A stretch of 64,000 nt of DNA from Volutella citrinella (taxonomy: Eukaryota > Ascomycota > Sordariomycetes > Hypocreales > Nectriaceae): contig JAWZSP010000007.1 in NCBI GenBank assembly GCA_034401135.1, positions 3,410,001-3,474,000 of the forward strand. Reading direction: 5' to 3'. The translations under genes were made by a program, and so were the position numbers. Below, one piece after another: positions 45,212 to 55,338 of this stretch. Each line of letters starts with the position of its first letter. Within the stretch, counting starts at the first letter, position 1. The notes under the pieces were generated by a model. It worked only from the letters and a program-made list of their open reading frames with translations, made no database searches and was not told the DNA's origin.

Positions 45212-47206
45212 GTCGAGGGCGTGACGTTTGCAAAATGAATTATAGCCGATGGGCAGTCGCAGATAATTGTCTACATGGAACGAATGGATGATGCCACTAT
45301 TGGCTGGACTTATACGGCGTCTTTGAAGGAATACCAGCTAAATGAGAGCCAGAGGCTGCTCAATATTAATAGCCGGATGCATAGCAGTATAGAGCCGCAG
45401 CTGAACAGCCGGGACGAACCATTGACCGAGAATTGCAATGCAGGGGAGCCAATGCAAGCCATCTGAGGCTCTGCTGTTGGGGGCTCTCTCGCTGCCGAAC
45501 CATTGGATCATTCGAGCATAGGCAGACAAGGCACGTCAAGGCATGTCAAGGCACTCATCCAGGCTGATCCGTTGGTTGCTGCTTTGCACTTTGCAGTCAC
45601 AGCCCCAGCGGTTGCACCAGTTGGGGGCCAAGCTGAAGCGGGTGGGATGGAGGAGCTGACCTTGTTTGGCTTGGCAGTCAGCTTAAGCGCTGCTATTGGT
45701 GGCCCCCGCCCGACCGACTAGGCTGTGTCTGACCGTGAATAACATACAGCAGCCCGTTCAGGCCCCCAGTGGCTTGCTCTGTCTCACGCACTGCCCAGCC
45801 GCCATGGCTTCGGTTGGCTGTGCACAAAGCCAGCTACAAGGGCAATTATGTACTTGAAAGAAATGGGTTGCCTTTTCGAGGCTGAAGCACCTCGTGAGAA
45901 GAGGATCAGACTGACAACTTGGTGTAGAGAGTTCAATGAGTGTCTAGTGAAGTAGTGATATTCAACACGCCGGCGCCATGATTCCTACATAAGAGTAAAA
46001 TAACCTTGCTTTCGAATGGCATCATTTAGTAACCGATGGACATCCTCCTCTGCGATCAAAATCACTTGCTATTGGTTTCCGTTCCCGCCAATACCTGAGA
46101 TAAAACTGTCTAGAGCAAGCCTATCCGCGCCTCAACACTTTCCCTCCCTGACTTCGACGCTCCAGCCCGACTTGTGCGTAACCCGGCCAGACACACTCCT
46201 CACACGTCTACATTTCTTGGTCAGAAACTCGGCGCCATCAGCGATACTCCGAAACGAGGCAAGAGTCTTGCCTTACCCGACTGCACGGATTAGCCAAACA
46301 CTCCAACAAGAGGAACCAGGAACCTGAAGACTCACCTCGTTGCACCAGGGAATGGATATGGTAAGATGGTGTGTTGAATGTAAACTAGATTGTGTCGAGC
46401 GATGGAAGATGCCATGAAGTCGAGCAGCTCATGGTCCTTATATTCCTTGATCAACACCAGGATGCATCAATCATCTTTTTTGTTTTGCATCGTTGAGCCC
46501 ACAACTCCGTATTCCCCGATGCAAGTCATAGAGCAGCGACAAATGGCTTCTCGAGAAATTAAATCCATGGGAAGCCTCAGCCGACAGTACTGGCAGTCGA
46601 TGTGTTGCGCCATGACATGAATGATGGCGGTCAGCGCTGGCCTGCGGTGGCTGATGTGGGTGCCGGCTGTGCCGTTGCCTGTGGCTGCAAGGAGAAGCGG
46701 ACGGGAGTCTCTTAGCGCCAGATCCAACAGTCTTAACTGTGGGCCTGCTATTATTAGCGGCCGGGAAGGAGACAGCAAAGTTACTTCCATTTGGGTCTTT
46801 ATGCATCCATCTGCTTGTGAATGGGGTGCAGACTGGAAACGAAACGATTTATGCAACCAGAACACTCCCGCTCTGACACTCCTCTTCTCCGAAACCCCAA
46901 AACTCCAGAATCCCTACCAGCATCTGCACCGCCACTATCGTCTATTCCACCAACCGCATTCTGAGGCCGACGTGACGCCGAATGAGCCTCGCCCGACGGC
47001 ACCAACGATGCACAGACACAGACGATAACCGCAAAGTACCTATTTACCGGCTGTAGCGCACTACAATGCACCGTTGGTCGTGTTCCCTTCCCATTTTCTC
47101 TTGGGCTCGTGGGTGCACGAGTCGTGATGAAGTGGTCACAGTGGATGAATCGATGTGCGCAGGTCAACAAGACAGAATCCGGGGCTAGGAATATCTTGCA
47201 AACGCA
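45212..47206. other. intergenic region, 2 kb, no gene recognised
   Basis: Frames on both strands are short and lack features. A small tandem motif (GGCACGTCAAGGCATGTCAA) occurs near 45530. The 46.0-47.1 kb part has several overlapping 100-135-codon frames on opposite strands without family resemblance. Confidence 0.45.
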
Positions 47207-47680
47207 GTGCAGATGCAATCAGGTCGACCATTCGTCACCCTTTCGCGCTTACAACCCGATTCTCAGTTATATGCATCCGAAAACACCTTGGCCATACGTA
47301 CCAACAATGAAACGAGAATAGCCAGCGCCAACACCTCCGATCTGATGGATATTAGCAGAAATGCGTACCACGGTCTTATAGGGTATTCGTCATTTCTGTT
47401 GTTCATGATGCATTTTGGTACACTTGCCGTGTCCGTCATGGTTGTGGGAGTAATGCAATTTTTTATAGAGGCATTCACCCCTGATAGATACTTCATCTCG
47501 GGTACGTTTGGTGTCTTGCCATTCTGTTGCATGGTTGTCACTCATCTGTGCTTCTGTTTGGAGGCTGCAGAACTAGACGGAAAGAAACGAAAACGTTTTT
47601 TGAGGTTTCTAGTTTCTTTAGGCTTGTCCGTGGCTCATCTCTTTTTCTTGCTTGGCACTCTCAACTGGAAAACCCTGTAA
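47207..47680 (+). CDS. small multi-span membrane protein, unknown
   Basis: Single-exon frame of 157 aa. The first about 55 residues are polar; the later Met of MDISRNAYHG at 47345 is an alternative start and would leave only the membrane part. Hydrophobic segments are GLIGYSSFLLFMMHFGTLAV continuing through VSVMVVGVMQFFI, then FISGTFGVLPFCCMVVTHLC, and FLRFLVSLGLSVAHLFFLLG. A KKRKR loop lies before the last helix, so there are three or four helices. No family is recognised. It could be a lineage-specific protein or a fragment of a longer membrane protein. Confidence 0.4.
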   Translation: MQMQSGRPFVTLSRLQPDSQLYASENTLAIRTNNETRIASANTSDLMDISRNAYHGLIGYSSFLLFMMHFGTLAVSVMVVGVMQFFIEAFTPDRYFISGTFGVLPFCCMVVTHLCFCLEAAELDGKKRKRFLRFLVSLGLSVAHLFFLLGTLNWKTL

Positions 47681-47898
47681 TATGTTTTGTTTCCCTCTTG
47701 CGTTTTGGCGAATCTCTTCGTTGGATTCATGCGAGTAATGAAGAGTTCCTGGAAACACCCAAGGCGCAATGCAGGGAATAGTCTATGACAGCAGGCGGCG
47801 AGCAACGCATAGCCGGGCACATGTCCACTGCAATGCAATACCGCAGCCTGCGATCTTGTTTCCCACAAGGTCTCATGACAGAAGTTGCTGAGCCTTTC

Positions 47899-48688
47899 CT
47901 AGTGATAAACACCATGCTTATCAAATTCGGCTCGCTCCGTCAACAAGTCAACGACTCCGCGTAGCCAGATCCCGAATGTGCACTGCACGGCAGTTGCGAG
48001 ACTCAGCCTAAATTCGAACCACTTGAACGCTGGGTTTTCTTCTTGCTGCGCCATCCAATCCTCCACCTTGCTCGTTAAGTGCTCTTCTTCAACATGCTCA
48101 TTCAGAAGCTGTCCGTCTGGCATGGCGTTTCTTGCCAACGCCAGCAGATCCTCCCCGGACCCTTCACCCGCTGCATATCGTGCCAGAGCATCGTCCAGCT
48201 CAGAGCTCTTACTCCACGCTACCCGGATAGCAGCTTCTTGGACGCTATCGACGAGCTCGCGCACCCAGAACCGGATAGTCTGATCTCGGGCAGTATGCTC
48301 GTCGATGATGGCGAATGAGGAATCTGACAGATAGTCCAGATAGCTGTCTGAACCTTTGCCGACTCCGTTCTCTCCGAACCGGCCCTGAACAAAAACTTGC
48401 AAGTCCTCTGGTGTTGCGCCGATAAAATCTGACTTGAAGGCTACGACGGATGCATTGGTCGGCTTGGAGAACACCTCCTGGTCCCGTTGCTCGACCAGCA
48501 CCCATACACTTCCGACAAGCTCGCTCGAAGGAGGTTGAACTTGGAAAGTCTCTGTCGCTGCAGCCTCAAATACCGAATTGATGACCTATTGACCCGTCAG
48601 AATGAATACGGAGAGCCGCGGTGGGCGGACGCACCTCGAGTGACACATCAGCCGTGACGAAGATGGGAGTCCACCGTGCGTCGCCCAT
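47899..48688 (-). CDS. hypothetical protein, unknown function
   Basis: Two exons on the minus strand, 48635-48688 and 47899-48585 (49-nt intron, GTGCGT..AATAG, phase 0), give 246 aa. The start MGDARWTPIFVTADVSLE is chosen because it joins in frame to a long exon beginning VINSVFEAAATE. The protein is acidic and mixed alpha/beta, with segments such as SVWVLVEQRDQEVF, SVVAFKSDFIGATPEDLQVF and SSFAIIDEHTARDQTIRFWV. There is no signal peptide or membrane helix. I do not recognise a domain. The alternating hydrophobic pattern and single coherent frame support a real gene. Confidence 0.6.
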
Positions 48689-49222
48689 AGCGAGTATGGA
48701 ATTAACAGCTTTCCCGGATGAGTCTTAATTACGGCCAGATATCTCTCTCTAGATATTACGGCCAGACGCGAGAAGGCGTGATGGTGATGCTGACGGCAAA
48801 GGGGCTGTGCATCGGATATCATGAGAAGGAACCAACATCGGCCCACCGCCGAGTGGAATTGGAGCACGTCCCCCAATCCACTCCTCTCTGTCTCAGGATT
48901 CAACACTAGGCTTAGAATTAGCTGCAGGCCATCCCTGGCGTCCATCCAGTCGCACAGCTACCTACTACGCATGCCATGAGACAAGGACATATAACAGGGG
49001 AAGGCAAGCCGGCTTTTGGGTGATATCATGATTGGACATGGCTTTGGATCGATGTAAACTCCAAGTGTGTGTTTTCACCGCTCAGTTGGCTGTCCAATCT
49101 GTGCCAGTATCTGTTGCTAAGCAAGCTCACGACCTCAACAACATTCATCCACCAGCCACTCCAGAAACGATCCTAGTGCAAATATAGCGTCTACGAAAAA
49201 CACACCACAAAATGACAAAAAA
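48689..49222. other. intergenic spacer
   Basis: About 530 nt upstream of the minus-strand hypothetical gene and downstream of the 5S rRNA gene. No coding frame is recognised. Confidence 0.5.
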
Positions 49223-49341
49223 ACATACAACAGCGGGGATTCCCCGGTCGTCACCGACCCGAGTACTAGTCCACCCCTTACCAGCTTAACTATGGGAGAG
49301 CGGACGGGATCCCGTGTTCTCTAGTAGGTATGGTCGTATGT
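49223..49341 (-). rRNA. 5S ribosomal RNA
   Basis: On the minus strand the RNA starts ACATACGACCATACC and ends GCTGTTGTATGT; these ends pair to form helix I. Between them are the conserved GGGATCCCGTCCGCTCTCCC and GGGTCGGTGACGACC segments, including the internal control region, almost as in the Neurospora 5S alpha type. The length is 119 nt. A run of seven T directly follows the 3' end (49217-49223), the pol III terminator. An ATAT-containing element lies about 25-30 nt upstream (49366-49371), where Neurospora 5S genes have a TATA. In Pezizomycotina 5S genes are dispersed singly, as here. Confidence 0.95.
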
Positions 49342-49466
49342 GCTTGCTGAGACGTTGGGAGAGGTGATATGCAGAGCGATTCAACACCGTGGCTCTGTGT
49401 CTGTGAGTCTCTGACTCTGAACACATCCTAAAGCCTTGGAAACTTGCGGGTTTCTATTTGAGTCCA

Positions 49467-50320
49467 TTATACTAGTCGAAGCGTCCCTGCAATCTTCTCA
49501 ACAATACCCATACCTGGCGACCTTTCCTGCGGAACTTGCTGAGACTCCTCATTACCGCCCTCCGTGTTCCCAATCTCATCCCTGTCGCCGCTGACTTTAA
49601 AGGCAAACAGACGCCACGGACAGAGGTAGTCGTGCCTGATATCGTCCCGTTCAATCATATGCTCAAACACAGCGAGCATCCCGCGCCTCGTATGAAGTGT
49701 AGGTATCAACGACTGGTACCTCGCATCATTCCTGAACGTCCACATGTAGTCGAGCACAACCGCTGCAACGCCGGCAGCTATAGGCGTCGCAAAGGATGTC
49801 CCAGACTTTCGCTTAGTATTCGACACTGAACCTTTTCCCATGAGCTTCCGTGGCCAAGAGGACTCGATCCTCTCGCCGACAGTCCGGAGCCGCTTTCCAT
49901 ATTTAAGGCTAGGGGTGAAACGTGACGTGTTTCCAAGACCATCCGTCGAGCTTACACAAATCACCTCATCCATACAAGCAGGGAATGCTACGTCTTCGTT
50001 CCCGCCTCCGTTGCTCGCGGTGGCATACATCAACACGTCTGCTTCACAGGCGTTCAGCATGGCACGGCGGACGGGATCAAGTTGCCCAAAGTTAGCCGAG
50101 GAAAAGACCAAAAAACATGGAAATGATTTGGACCTTTTTTGTCCTCGACTGCTTGGCCAGCATATAGTCAGATGATGCCTCAACATTGCAAGTGAATACA
50201 CGCATTTTGGCTACTAGTACATATACCTACTGCCCATTCCAGTTTACCCCATCGGTGGTGACTCTGGCCACGTTGGCACGTAGACGTCGATGTTTTCCGC
50301 AATTGTCAGAAGGGTACCGC
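49467..50320 (-). pseudogene. decayed subtilisin-like (S8) serine protease
   Basis: The open part (from 50201 down to a stop at 49467) encodes DPVRRAMLNACEADVLMYA, then ATASNGGGNEDVAFPACMDE and the catalytic Ser block GTSFATPIAAGVAAVVLDYM. This is clearly the C-terminal half of an intracellular fungal subtilase. Upstream homology continues in other frames: KKVQIISMFFGLF just before, one frame over with a stop, and farther up GTLLTIAENIDVYV and ANVARVTTDGVNWN, again shifted and closed by TAG. The His (HGTH) motif is degraded and no Asp (DTG-type) motif is found. At least two frameshifts and stops mark it as a pseudogene. The gene once read toward lower coordinates. Confidence 0.75.
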
Positions 50321-51407
50321 ACACATATATTCCGCAGCCTGTCACATGATGCACCTGGCCTACCCAATGGGGCGGCGGCCCCTCCTTTCCTCTGTCAGAC
50401 ACTCAGACTTCTACAACTGCACAACACGCACCCTAGCTATAGGTTGCCTGGTGTTCCGGAGTCGTTTCATTGTTGGGATATACACGCACTTGCTCATCGC
50501 TCTCTTATCCTTCGTTGCCTAACTCATCTTCTCGTTGGCCCCTTGCTTGTGCCATCACATAGCCAGTGCAGTGTCGTCTGTCATGTTGGGAGCCCAGAGG
50601 ATGGCGGTGCCTACAACCAAAACCCATCCCGTCCCTGGAAACAGTGAGTCCTGCGAATCTAAGAAAAGTGCAAGAGTGAGAACTCAAGATGCCCGGTATG
50701 TCTTGGCCGTGCCAAGTAGCACGAGAGGCGGTTTCATGGCCAGCATGGAATAACAAAATGTCCAGGCCCGTTTTACCTTCCACGGGATCGTCTTCACCAC
50801 AACGCCAACGCGCTCGATATTGGGCATGCGTATGTTGCTCTAAATACTTGACATCTCTCCCTGTTCATACTCATAGTTAGAGAGCGCGTACTAACATGTA
50901 CAATAGTGCAATTGCGGCTCAGGGTGGTTTTCAGTGGCGATTGATGCAAACTGTCCCGAATGCAAGTCGTTCCGCTGCAGCGACTGTATATATTCTACAG
51001 GCTATACTTAGAGAAAAGAGAAACATTGTTGCAGACATGGGCTGATAACCACAAGCTTCGAGGAGACGTGGTCTTGTAAGATTAAAGTTCAGTTACAACA
51101 TGATCCTTAGCGTACCGTCTTGTGAGGGAGCTAAACATATGTATACAAATGCGGCTTCTCCCCCCTTCCGGACTGCCGGCTCCAGCTTTGTAGCCACACT
51201 ACCACCATCCTTGCGGATACTCTGTGGGAGACGGAGCGATTGATGTTTGAAATGCTTGTGGCCTGTATATACCAGATTTCGAATAGCCACCCTGGCCTCA
51301 CTTGCGTTGACTCACGTGAGTAGCCAACTGCATGCATCTCCTCGGCCAACTCGTATGCGTGCAGCCTTGCCAATTCCACTACGCGAGATCGCTCCTCCAA
51401 AGGCACC
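50321..51407. other. spacer upstream of the subtilase relic
   Basis: No coherent gene. It may contain the decayed N-terminal part of the subtilase, but I cannot identify the Asp motif here. Confidence 0.45.
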
Positions 51408-51848
51408 ATGGACACCTCCGAGGACGGCGCAAGCGAGATATCGGTGGACACCGATGAGGACAGCGCAAGTCATACGCTGGTCGGCCAAGATGACGACATA
51501 TTGATACCTCGTGCCTCCAAGATTGATCACATTTTCCACAAAGGGCAGAAAACATGGGAGAGCTTCGTCGCCAAGGCCCAATCCCTGCCTCAAGACCCAA
51601 TAGCACCTCCTGTGACGGCTGCATTTATCGCTGCCCTCGCTTTGCCATACTACCACTTCAGAAAACTCACGCCGCAATTCCCAGCACCTCGCTTGCAAAG
51701 AACAGCGAGGCGTCGTGACCCAAAGGACATACTCCCTATCCGCCAGCTTGTTGAGGACATCCCGTACTACTTGACTCTGAGATCTCGAGCTTTCATACTT
51801 CCCGGGCATCAGATCACATCCATGGTTGGAGGATTTCAGGGGCTTTGA
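51408..51848 (+). CDS. hypothetical small protein, uncertain
   Basis: Single frame of 146 aa. It begins with two near-copies of an acidic motif (DTSEDGAS and DTDEDSAS). It then has DDDILIPRASKIDHIFHKGQ and a basic Pro/Arg-rich middle (FPAPRLQRTARRRDPKDILP). No domain is recognised. It could be a real small gene, the N-terminus of a larger gene now lost, or chance. The opposite strand also shows an open frame here, which lowers confidence. Confidence 0.3.
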   Translation: MDTSEDGASEISVDTDEDSASHTLVGQDDDILIPRASKIDHIFHKGQKTWESFVAKAQSLPQDPIAPPVTAAFIAALALPYYHFRKLTPQFPAPRLQRTARRRDPKDILPIRQLVEDIPYYLTLRSRAFILPGHQITSMVGGFQGL

Positions 51849-52234
51849 GTCGATGCAGATTTAATTGGTAAAGCTTGAACAATCCTTGACCGCAAATGGC
51901 CAGAATCACACTTTCCATCTACATCGCAGATCAAGCATGTTGCTTCCCTATTGAGGCTAGCCCCGAACACGTTCAGCCTTCAGGCACCAGCCTTGCTCAA
52001 CATCCCCTGACAACATATCGATCGAAGATGGGACTTAGAGAGCATCAACGCAACAAGAACTTCCGTTGGTGTGCCTTCTTCACAATTTCGCGCCCGTGAG
52101 CACTAGTCCTTTTGGCTCTCGCCGACTGACTGAAAAACCGCACGAGGCCAAGGTCCCGGCCAGGCTGCCACTCAGCCAGCGCCATGTCATCATTGATGAC
52201 TGCGCCTCACCGCAATGGAACTTTAGTTGGCCGT

Positions 52235-52241
52235 TGACTCA
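52235..52241 (+). promoter_or_regulatory. TGACTCA site (CPC1/GCN4-type) upstream of rvt
   Basis: A perfect palindromic core TGACTCA lies 226 nt before the rvt ATG and about 70 nt before its TATA-like element, a usual position for the amino-acid-starvation regulator CPC1/GCN4. A 7-mer also occurs by chance, so function is inference. Confidence 0.4.
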
Positions 52242-52312
52242 CCTCGCCGCAATTTGACGGCCGCCAATGGCATGCTACAATCCAAAACCCGGCGACGGCA
52301 TGGAGCGAGTGC

Positions 52313-52321
52313 TTAAATAGA
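52313..52321 (+). promoter_or_regulatory. TATA-like element of rvt
   Basis: CTTAAATAG lies 145 nt before the rvt ATG and is followed by a C/A-rich leader. Confidence 0.45.
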
Positions 52322-52466
52322 GGCCACGACTCCTCGTCCATCACCCGAACCAGAGCCTGTCTCCCATCCGCCAGCCTCACACTCGGGCTGGATCACAAAG
52401 CTACACCACAAGCAGCTTCACACCCCCCTCTCACCTTTTAGCCCGTGCATCCTTGACTGGACCAGC

Positions 52467-55112
52467 ATGGCATCCTCCGACGTCCTCACCCAGACGCTTC
52501 GAACCGTCACGGGCATCAAGCTGGCGCAGCTCGACAAGCAGAAAGTCGCCTACGCCAATGCCAAGCGCGCGCTGCTGGACAGCGCCGACGATGAGATGGA
52601 CAGCAGGAAAAAGGTCCGGCTCCTCGCCAAAGGGGCCAAGGGGCTCCCGACCATGAGCCGTCTGGTCGACAGCCCCATTCTCTCACTCAAAAACATCAAG
52701 TACTCGGTCGAGCAGGCCGAGTGCGACCCCTCCATCTCCGAGAGCTTCCTCGCTGGCTACGAGTCCAACATCCGCAGACACCTCGACGCCCAGTCCAACA
52801 AGTACGACTTCGCCACGCTGTACGGCCAGCTCGTCACGGACTGGACCTCGTGCTCCAGCGAGGCGGCGTCGGGCCCCGGGTCCGATTTTGTCGCCGTGGG
52901 ACGTGAGGAGATGCAGAAGCAGCGCGCGTTCTGGGAGGAGCTCGTCTTTGAGGCCCATGAGACGGACGAGGCCGCCATCACCGCCTATCTGGATCAGCTC
53001 TTCGCCAAGAACCCCAGCAAGGCCGTCGTCAAGGCGTTCGAGGAGTTCAAGGAGACTATGGAGGAAAGCCTCAAGTATTTCGACAAGCAGACGCGCTGGA
53101 ATCAGCACTTCACCGGCGTCAACGTCAAGGCCAACATCAAGACGCTGCTCCGGAGCGACGTGATTTCCGACTCCAAGCGGGCGGCGCTGACCGACTTCCT
53201 GGGCAACGAGGACGTCATCAGCGAGATTGTTGACGTGCTTAACATGCGCATGGCGAACCGCGCCAACTTCGAGTGGGAGGGCGCAACCATGGTCGAGCAG
53301 CGCCGCCAGCTCAACGGTCGCTACCGCTTCTTCCCCGACGAGGACCTGCTGCAGATGATGTTCCTGCAGTTCATCGGTGCCCATTGGGGCTGTGTGCTGA
53401 AGCACGCGCTGAAGAGGTTTGTCCACTCTAACACCGTCCTGGTTTCGGCCAGTGCCGCGATGGACAAGGAGACGCTGAGGCGTCGGCGATACTTCCTCGG
53501 CGACGCCGCAATCAAGCCGGACGAGGCTGTCTCGAAGAAGATGTCGACGTACTGGGAAAACACCATCTTCCTCGACCAGCTGCCCACTGAGACTTTCGAG
53601 GTTCGTGACCGGTACGGCGACGACAAGCCCGACACCAATGAGGTGGACCCGGAGTATGAGGACGACGAGACTCGTGCCAGCCCCCTGCAGGTTGTGCAGA
53701 ACCTCCTGCACCGGATCCAGGCTCACCTCACCATTCAGAAGAACCTGGGCGAGAACGTCACCGTCATCCGGTCAGACTTCAAGTGGTTCGGCCCGTCGCT
53801 CCCCCACACCACCATCTTCGCCGTTCTCAAGTACTTTGGCTTCACTGAGGACTGGCTCACCTTCTTCCGCAAGGTCCTGGAGGCTCCTCTGCAGTTCAAG
53901 GGGGAGGGCGACGAGCCTCGAGTCCGCAAGCGAGGCACCCCCATCGGCACTTCTCTAAACACCTTCTTCGGCGAGGCCCTGCTGTTCTGCTCCGACTTTG
54001 CCGTCAACCAAAAGGCAGACGGCGCGCGCCTGTATCGTTTGCACGACGACCTGTGGCTATGGGGCGATGAGAAGACTTGCGTCGACAGCTGGAACGCGCT
54101 GACCGAGTTCACCAAAGTCATGGGGCTCGCGTTCAACGAGGAGAAGACGGGCAGCTGCACCGTCCAGGGCAAGGGGTGCGACAAGCCCGCCGCCTCCCCG
54201 GGTCTGCCGCAGGGCGACGTCGTCTGGGGCTTCCTGAAGCTCGATGCCGAGGACGGCCGCTTCGTCATCAGCCAGGAAAAGGTGGACGCGCACATTGAGG
54301 AGCTGCGGTTCCAGCTCAAGGGGTGCAACAGCGTCTTCGACTTCGTCCAGGCGTGGAACCTCTACGGCGCGCGCTTCTTCCGCACAAACTGCGGCAAGAT
54401 CGCCGAGTGCTACAACCGCCCGCACGTCGACGCGATGCTCCAGGCCTTCAAGCAGATCCAGGACCGCGTCTTCCCGGAGGCGGGCGGCAGCGTGAGCCAG
54501 CAACTCCGCAACATGGTGCAGCGGAAGCTGGGCGTCTCGGACATTCCCGACGGGTTCCTCTACTTTCCCCCCTCGATGGGCGGCCTGGGACTCCAGAACC
54601 CGTTCGTGGACCTCTACCTCATCCGAAACAAGCTTGAGGAGAATCCCAACGAGATCATGGACGACTTCCTCGAGGACGAAGAGGCCAAGTACGCCGAGCT
54701 GAAGGCCCTGTTCGAGGACAAGGACAACCTCTCCGAGTACCACCAGGGCCTGTACCAGTTCCCCAGGGCCGAGGGAGAGCTGGCCGACTTACTTGATGAG
54801 TCCTTCTTCTCCTTTGAAGAGTACAAACAGCACCGGTTCCAGACGAGCAAGGCCCTCTGCGACGTCTTTGACGAGCTGCTCGAGATCCCGGAGCCGCCGG
54901 CGGTGCAGCCCCACGGCGAGGTCAAGATGTTCATCGAGGGGCTCAAGGCCAGCAGCGGGGGCGACCTGTCGAGCGCGGAGCTCTGGGTGCTGGAGCTGTA
55001 TGGAAAGGAGGTCATTGACCGGTTCGGAAGCCTGAAGATTGTGGAGAAGGACCTGTTGCCGATTGGCTTGATCAAGATGTTGAGACAGAGTCGTTTCAAG
55101 TGGCAGAACTAG
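52467..55112 (+). CDS. rvt: RVT, domesticated reverse-transcriptase-related cellular protein
   Basis: Single intact exon, 881 aa. The palm motifs of the rvt class are complete: motif A VIRSDFKWFGP near 433-443 (Asp437), motif B GTPIGTSLNTFFGEALLF near 490-507, motif C RLHDDLWLWG near 524-533 with the catalytic DD at 527-528, motif D MGLAFNEEKTG near 552-562, and GFLKLD near 588. An acidic insertion between fingers and palm (about 365-410, DPEYEDDETR) corresponds to the class-specific loop. The N-terminus is helical, and about 300 residues follow the palm. There is no endonuclease, RNase H, gag or flanking repeat. RVT proteins are single-copy non-mobile genes. The Neurospora enzyme is reported to be multimeric and to polymerise NTPs in preference to dNTPs with Mn2+. 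Cellular role is unknown. Confidence 0.93.
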   Translation: MASSDVLTQTLRTVTGIKLAQLDKQKVAYANAKRALLDSADDEMDSRKKVRLLAKGAKGLPTMSRLVDSPILSLKNIKYSVEQAECDPSISESFLAGYESNIRRHLDAQSNKYDFATLYGQLVTDWTSCSSEAASGPGSDFVAVGREEMQKQRAFWEELVFEAHETDEAAITAYLDQLFAKNPSKAVVKAFEEFKETMEESLKYFDKQTRWNQHFTGVNVKANIKTLLRSDVISDSKRAALTDFLGNEDVISEIVDVLNMRMANRANFEWEGATMVEQRRQLNGRYRFFPDEDLLQMMFLQFIGAHWGCVLKHALKRFVHSNTVLVSASAAMDKETLRRRRYFLGDAAIKPDEAVSKKMSTYWENTIFLDQLPTETFEVRDRYGDDKPDTNEVDPEYEDDETRASPLQVVQNLLHRIQAHLTIQKNLGENVTVIRSDFKWFGPSLPHTTIFAVLKYFGFTEDWLTFFRKVLEAPLQFKGEGDEPRVRKRGTPIGTSLNTFFGEALLFCSDFAVNQKADGARLYRLHDDLWLWGDEKTCVDSWNALTEFTKVMGLAFNEEKTGSCTVQGKGCDKPAASPGLPQGDVVWGFLKLDAEDGRFVISQEKVDAHIEELRFQLKGCNSVFDFVQAWNLYGARFFRTNCGKIAECYNRPHVDAMLQAFKQIQDRVFPEAGGSVSQQLRNMVQRKLGVSDIPDGFLYFPPSMGGLGLQNPFVDLYLIRNKLEENPNEIMDDFLEDEEAKYAELKALFEDKDNLSEYHQGLYQFPRAEGELADLLDESFFSFEEYKQHRFQTSKALCDVFDELLEIPEPPAVQPHGEVKMFIEGLKASSGGDLSSAELWVLELYGKEVIDRFGSLKIVEKDLLPIGLIKMLRQSRFKWQN

Positions 55113-55338
55113 GCTTGCTTGGTAGTACTTGGCAGTTGGAAGTTGGATACCAGATAATGAATCGATGCCAGCTCTTTTCTCCTGAATCTTACTGAGTCCT
55201 GTGACTGATTTCTACCTTATACAGGATATATTGAAAATATCATATCATTCACATGCAAGGCAGAAATATTCAAGGAGACTGGTATATATTACTACCACCG
55301 CCCACCACACTCCAACCAGTCAACCTGAAAACGACCCT

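Larger units (their letters stand above)
51849..52466. other. upstream region of rvt
   Basis: About 620 nt with no gene. It holds the TGACTCA and TATA-like sites listed separately and a C/A-rich leader just before the rvt start. Confidence 0.55.

Noticed and set aside
52683..53726. 347-codon minus-strand frame
   Set aside because: It lies entirely antisense to the conserved rvt coding sequence and reflects GC-rich third positions; it has no family features.
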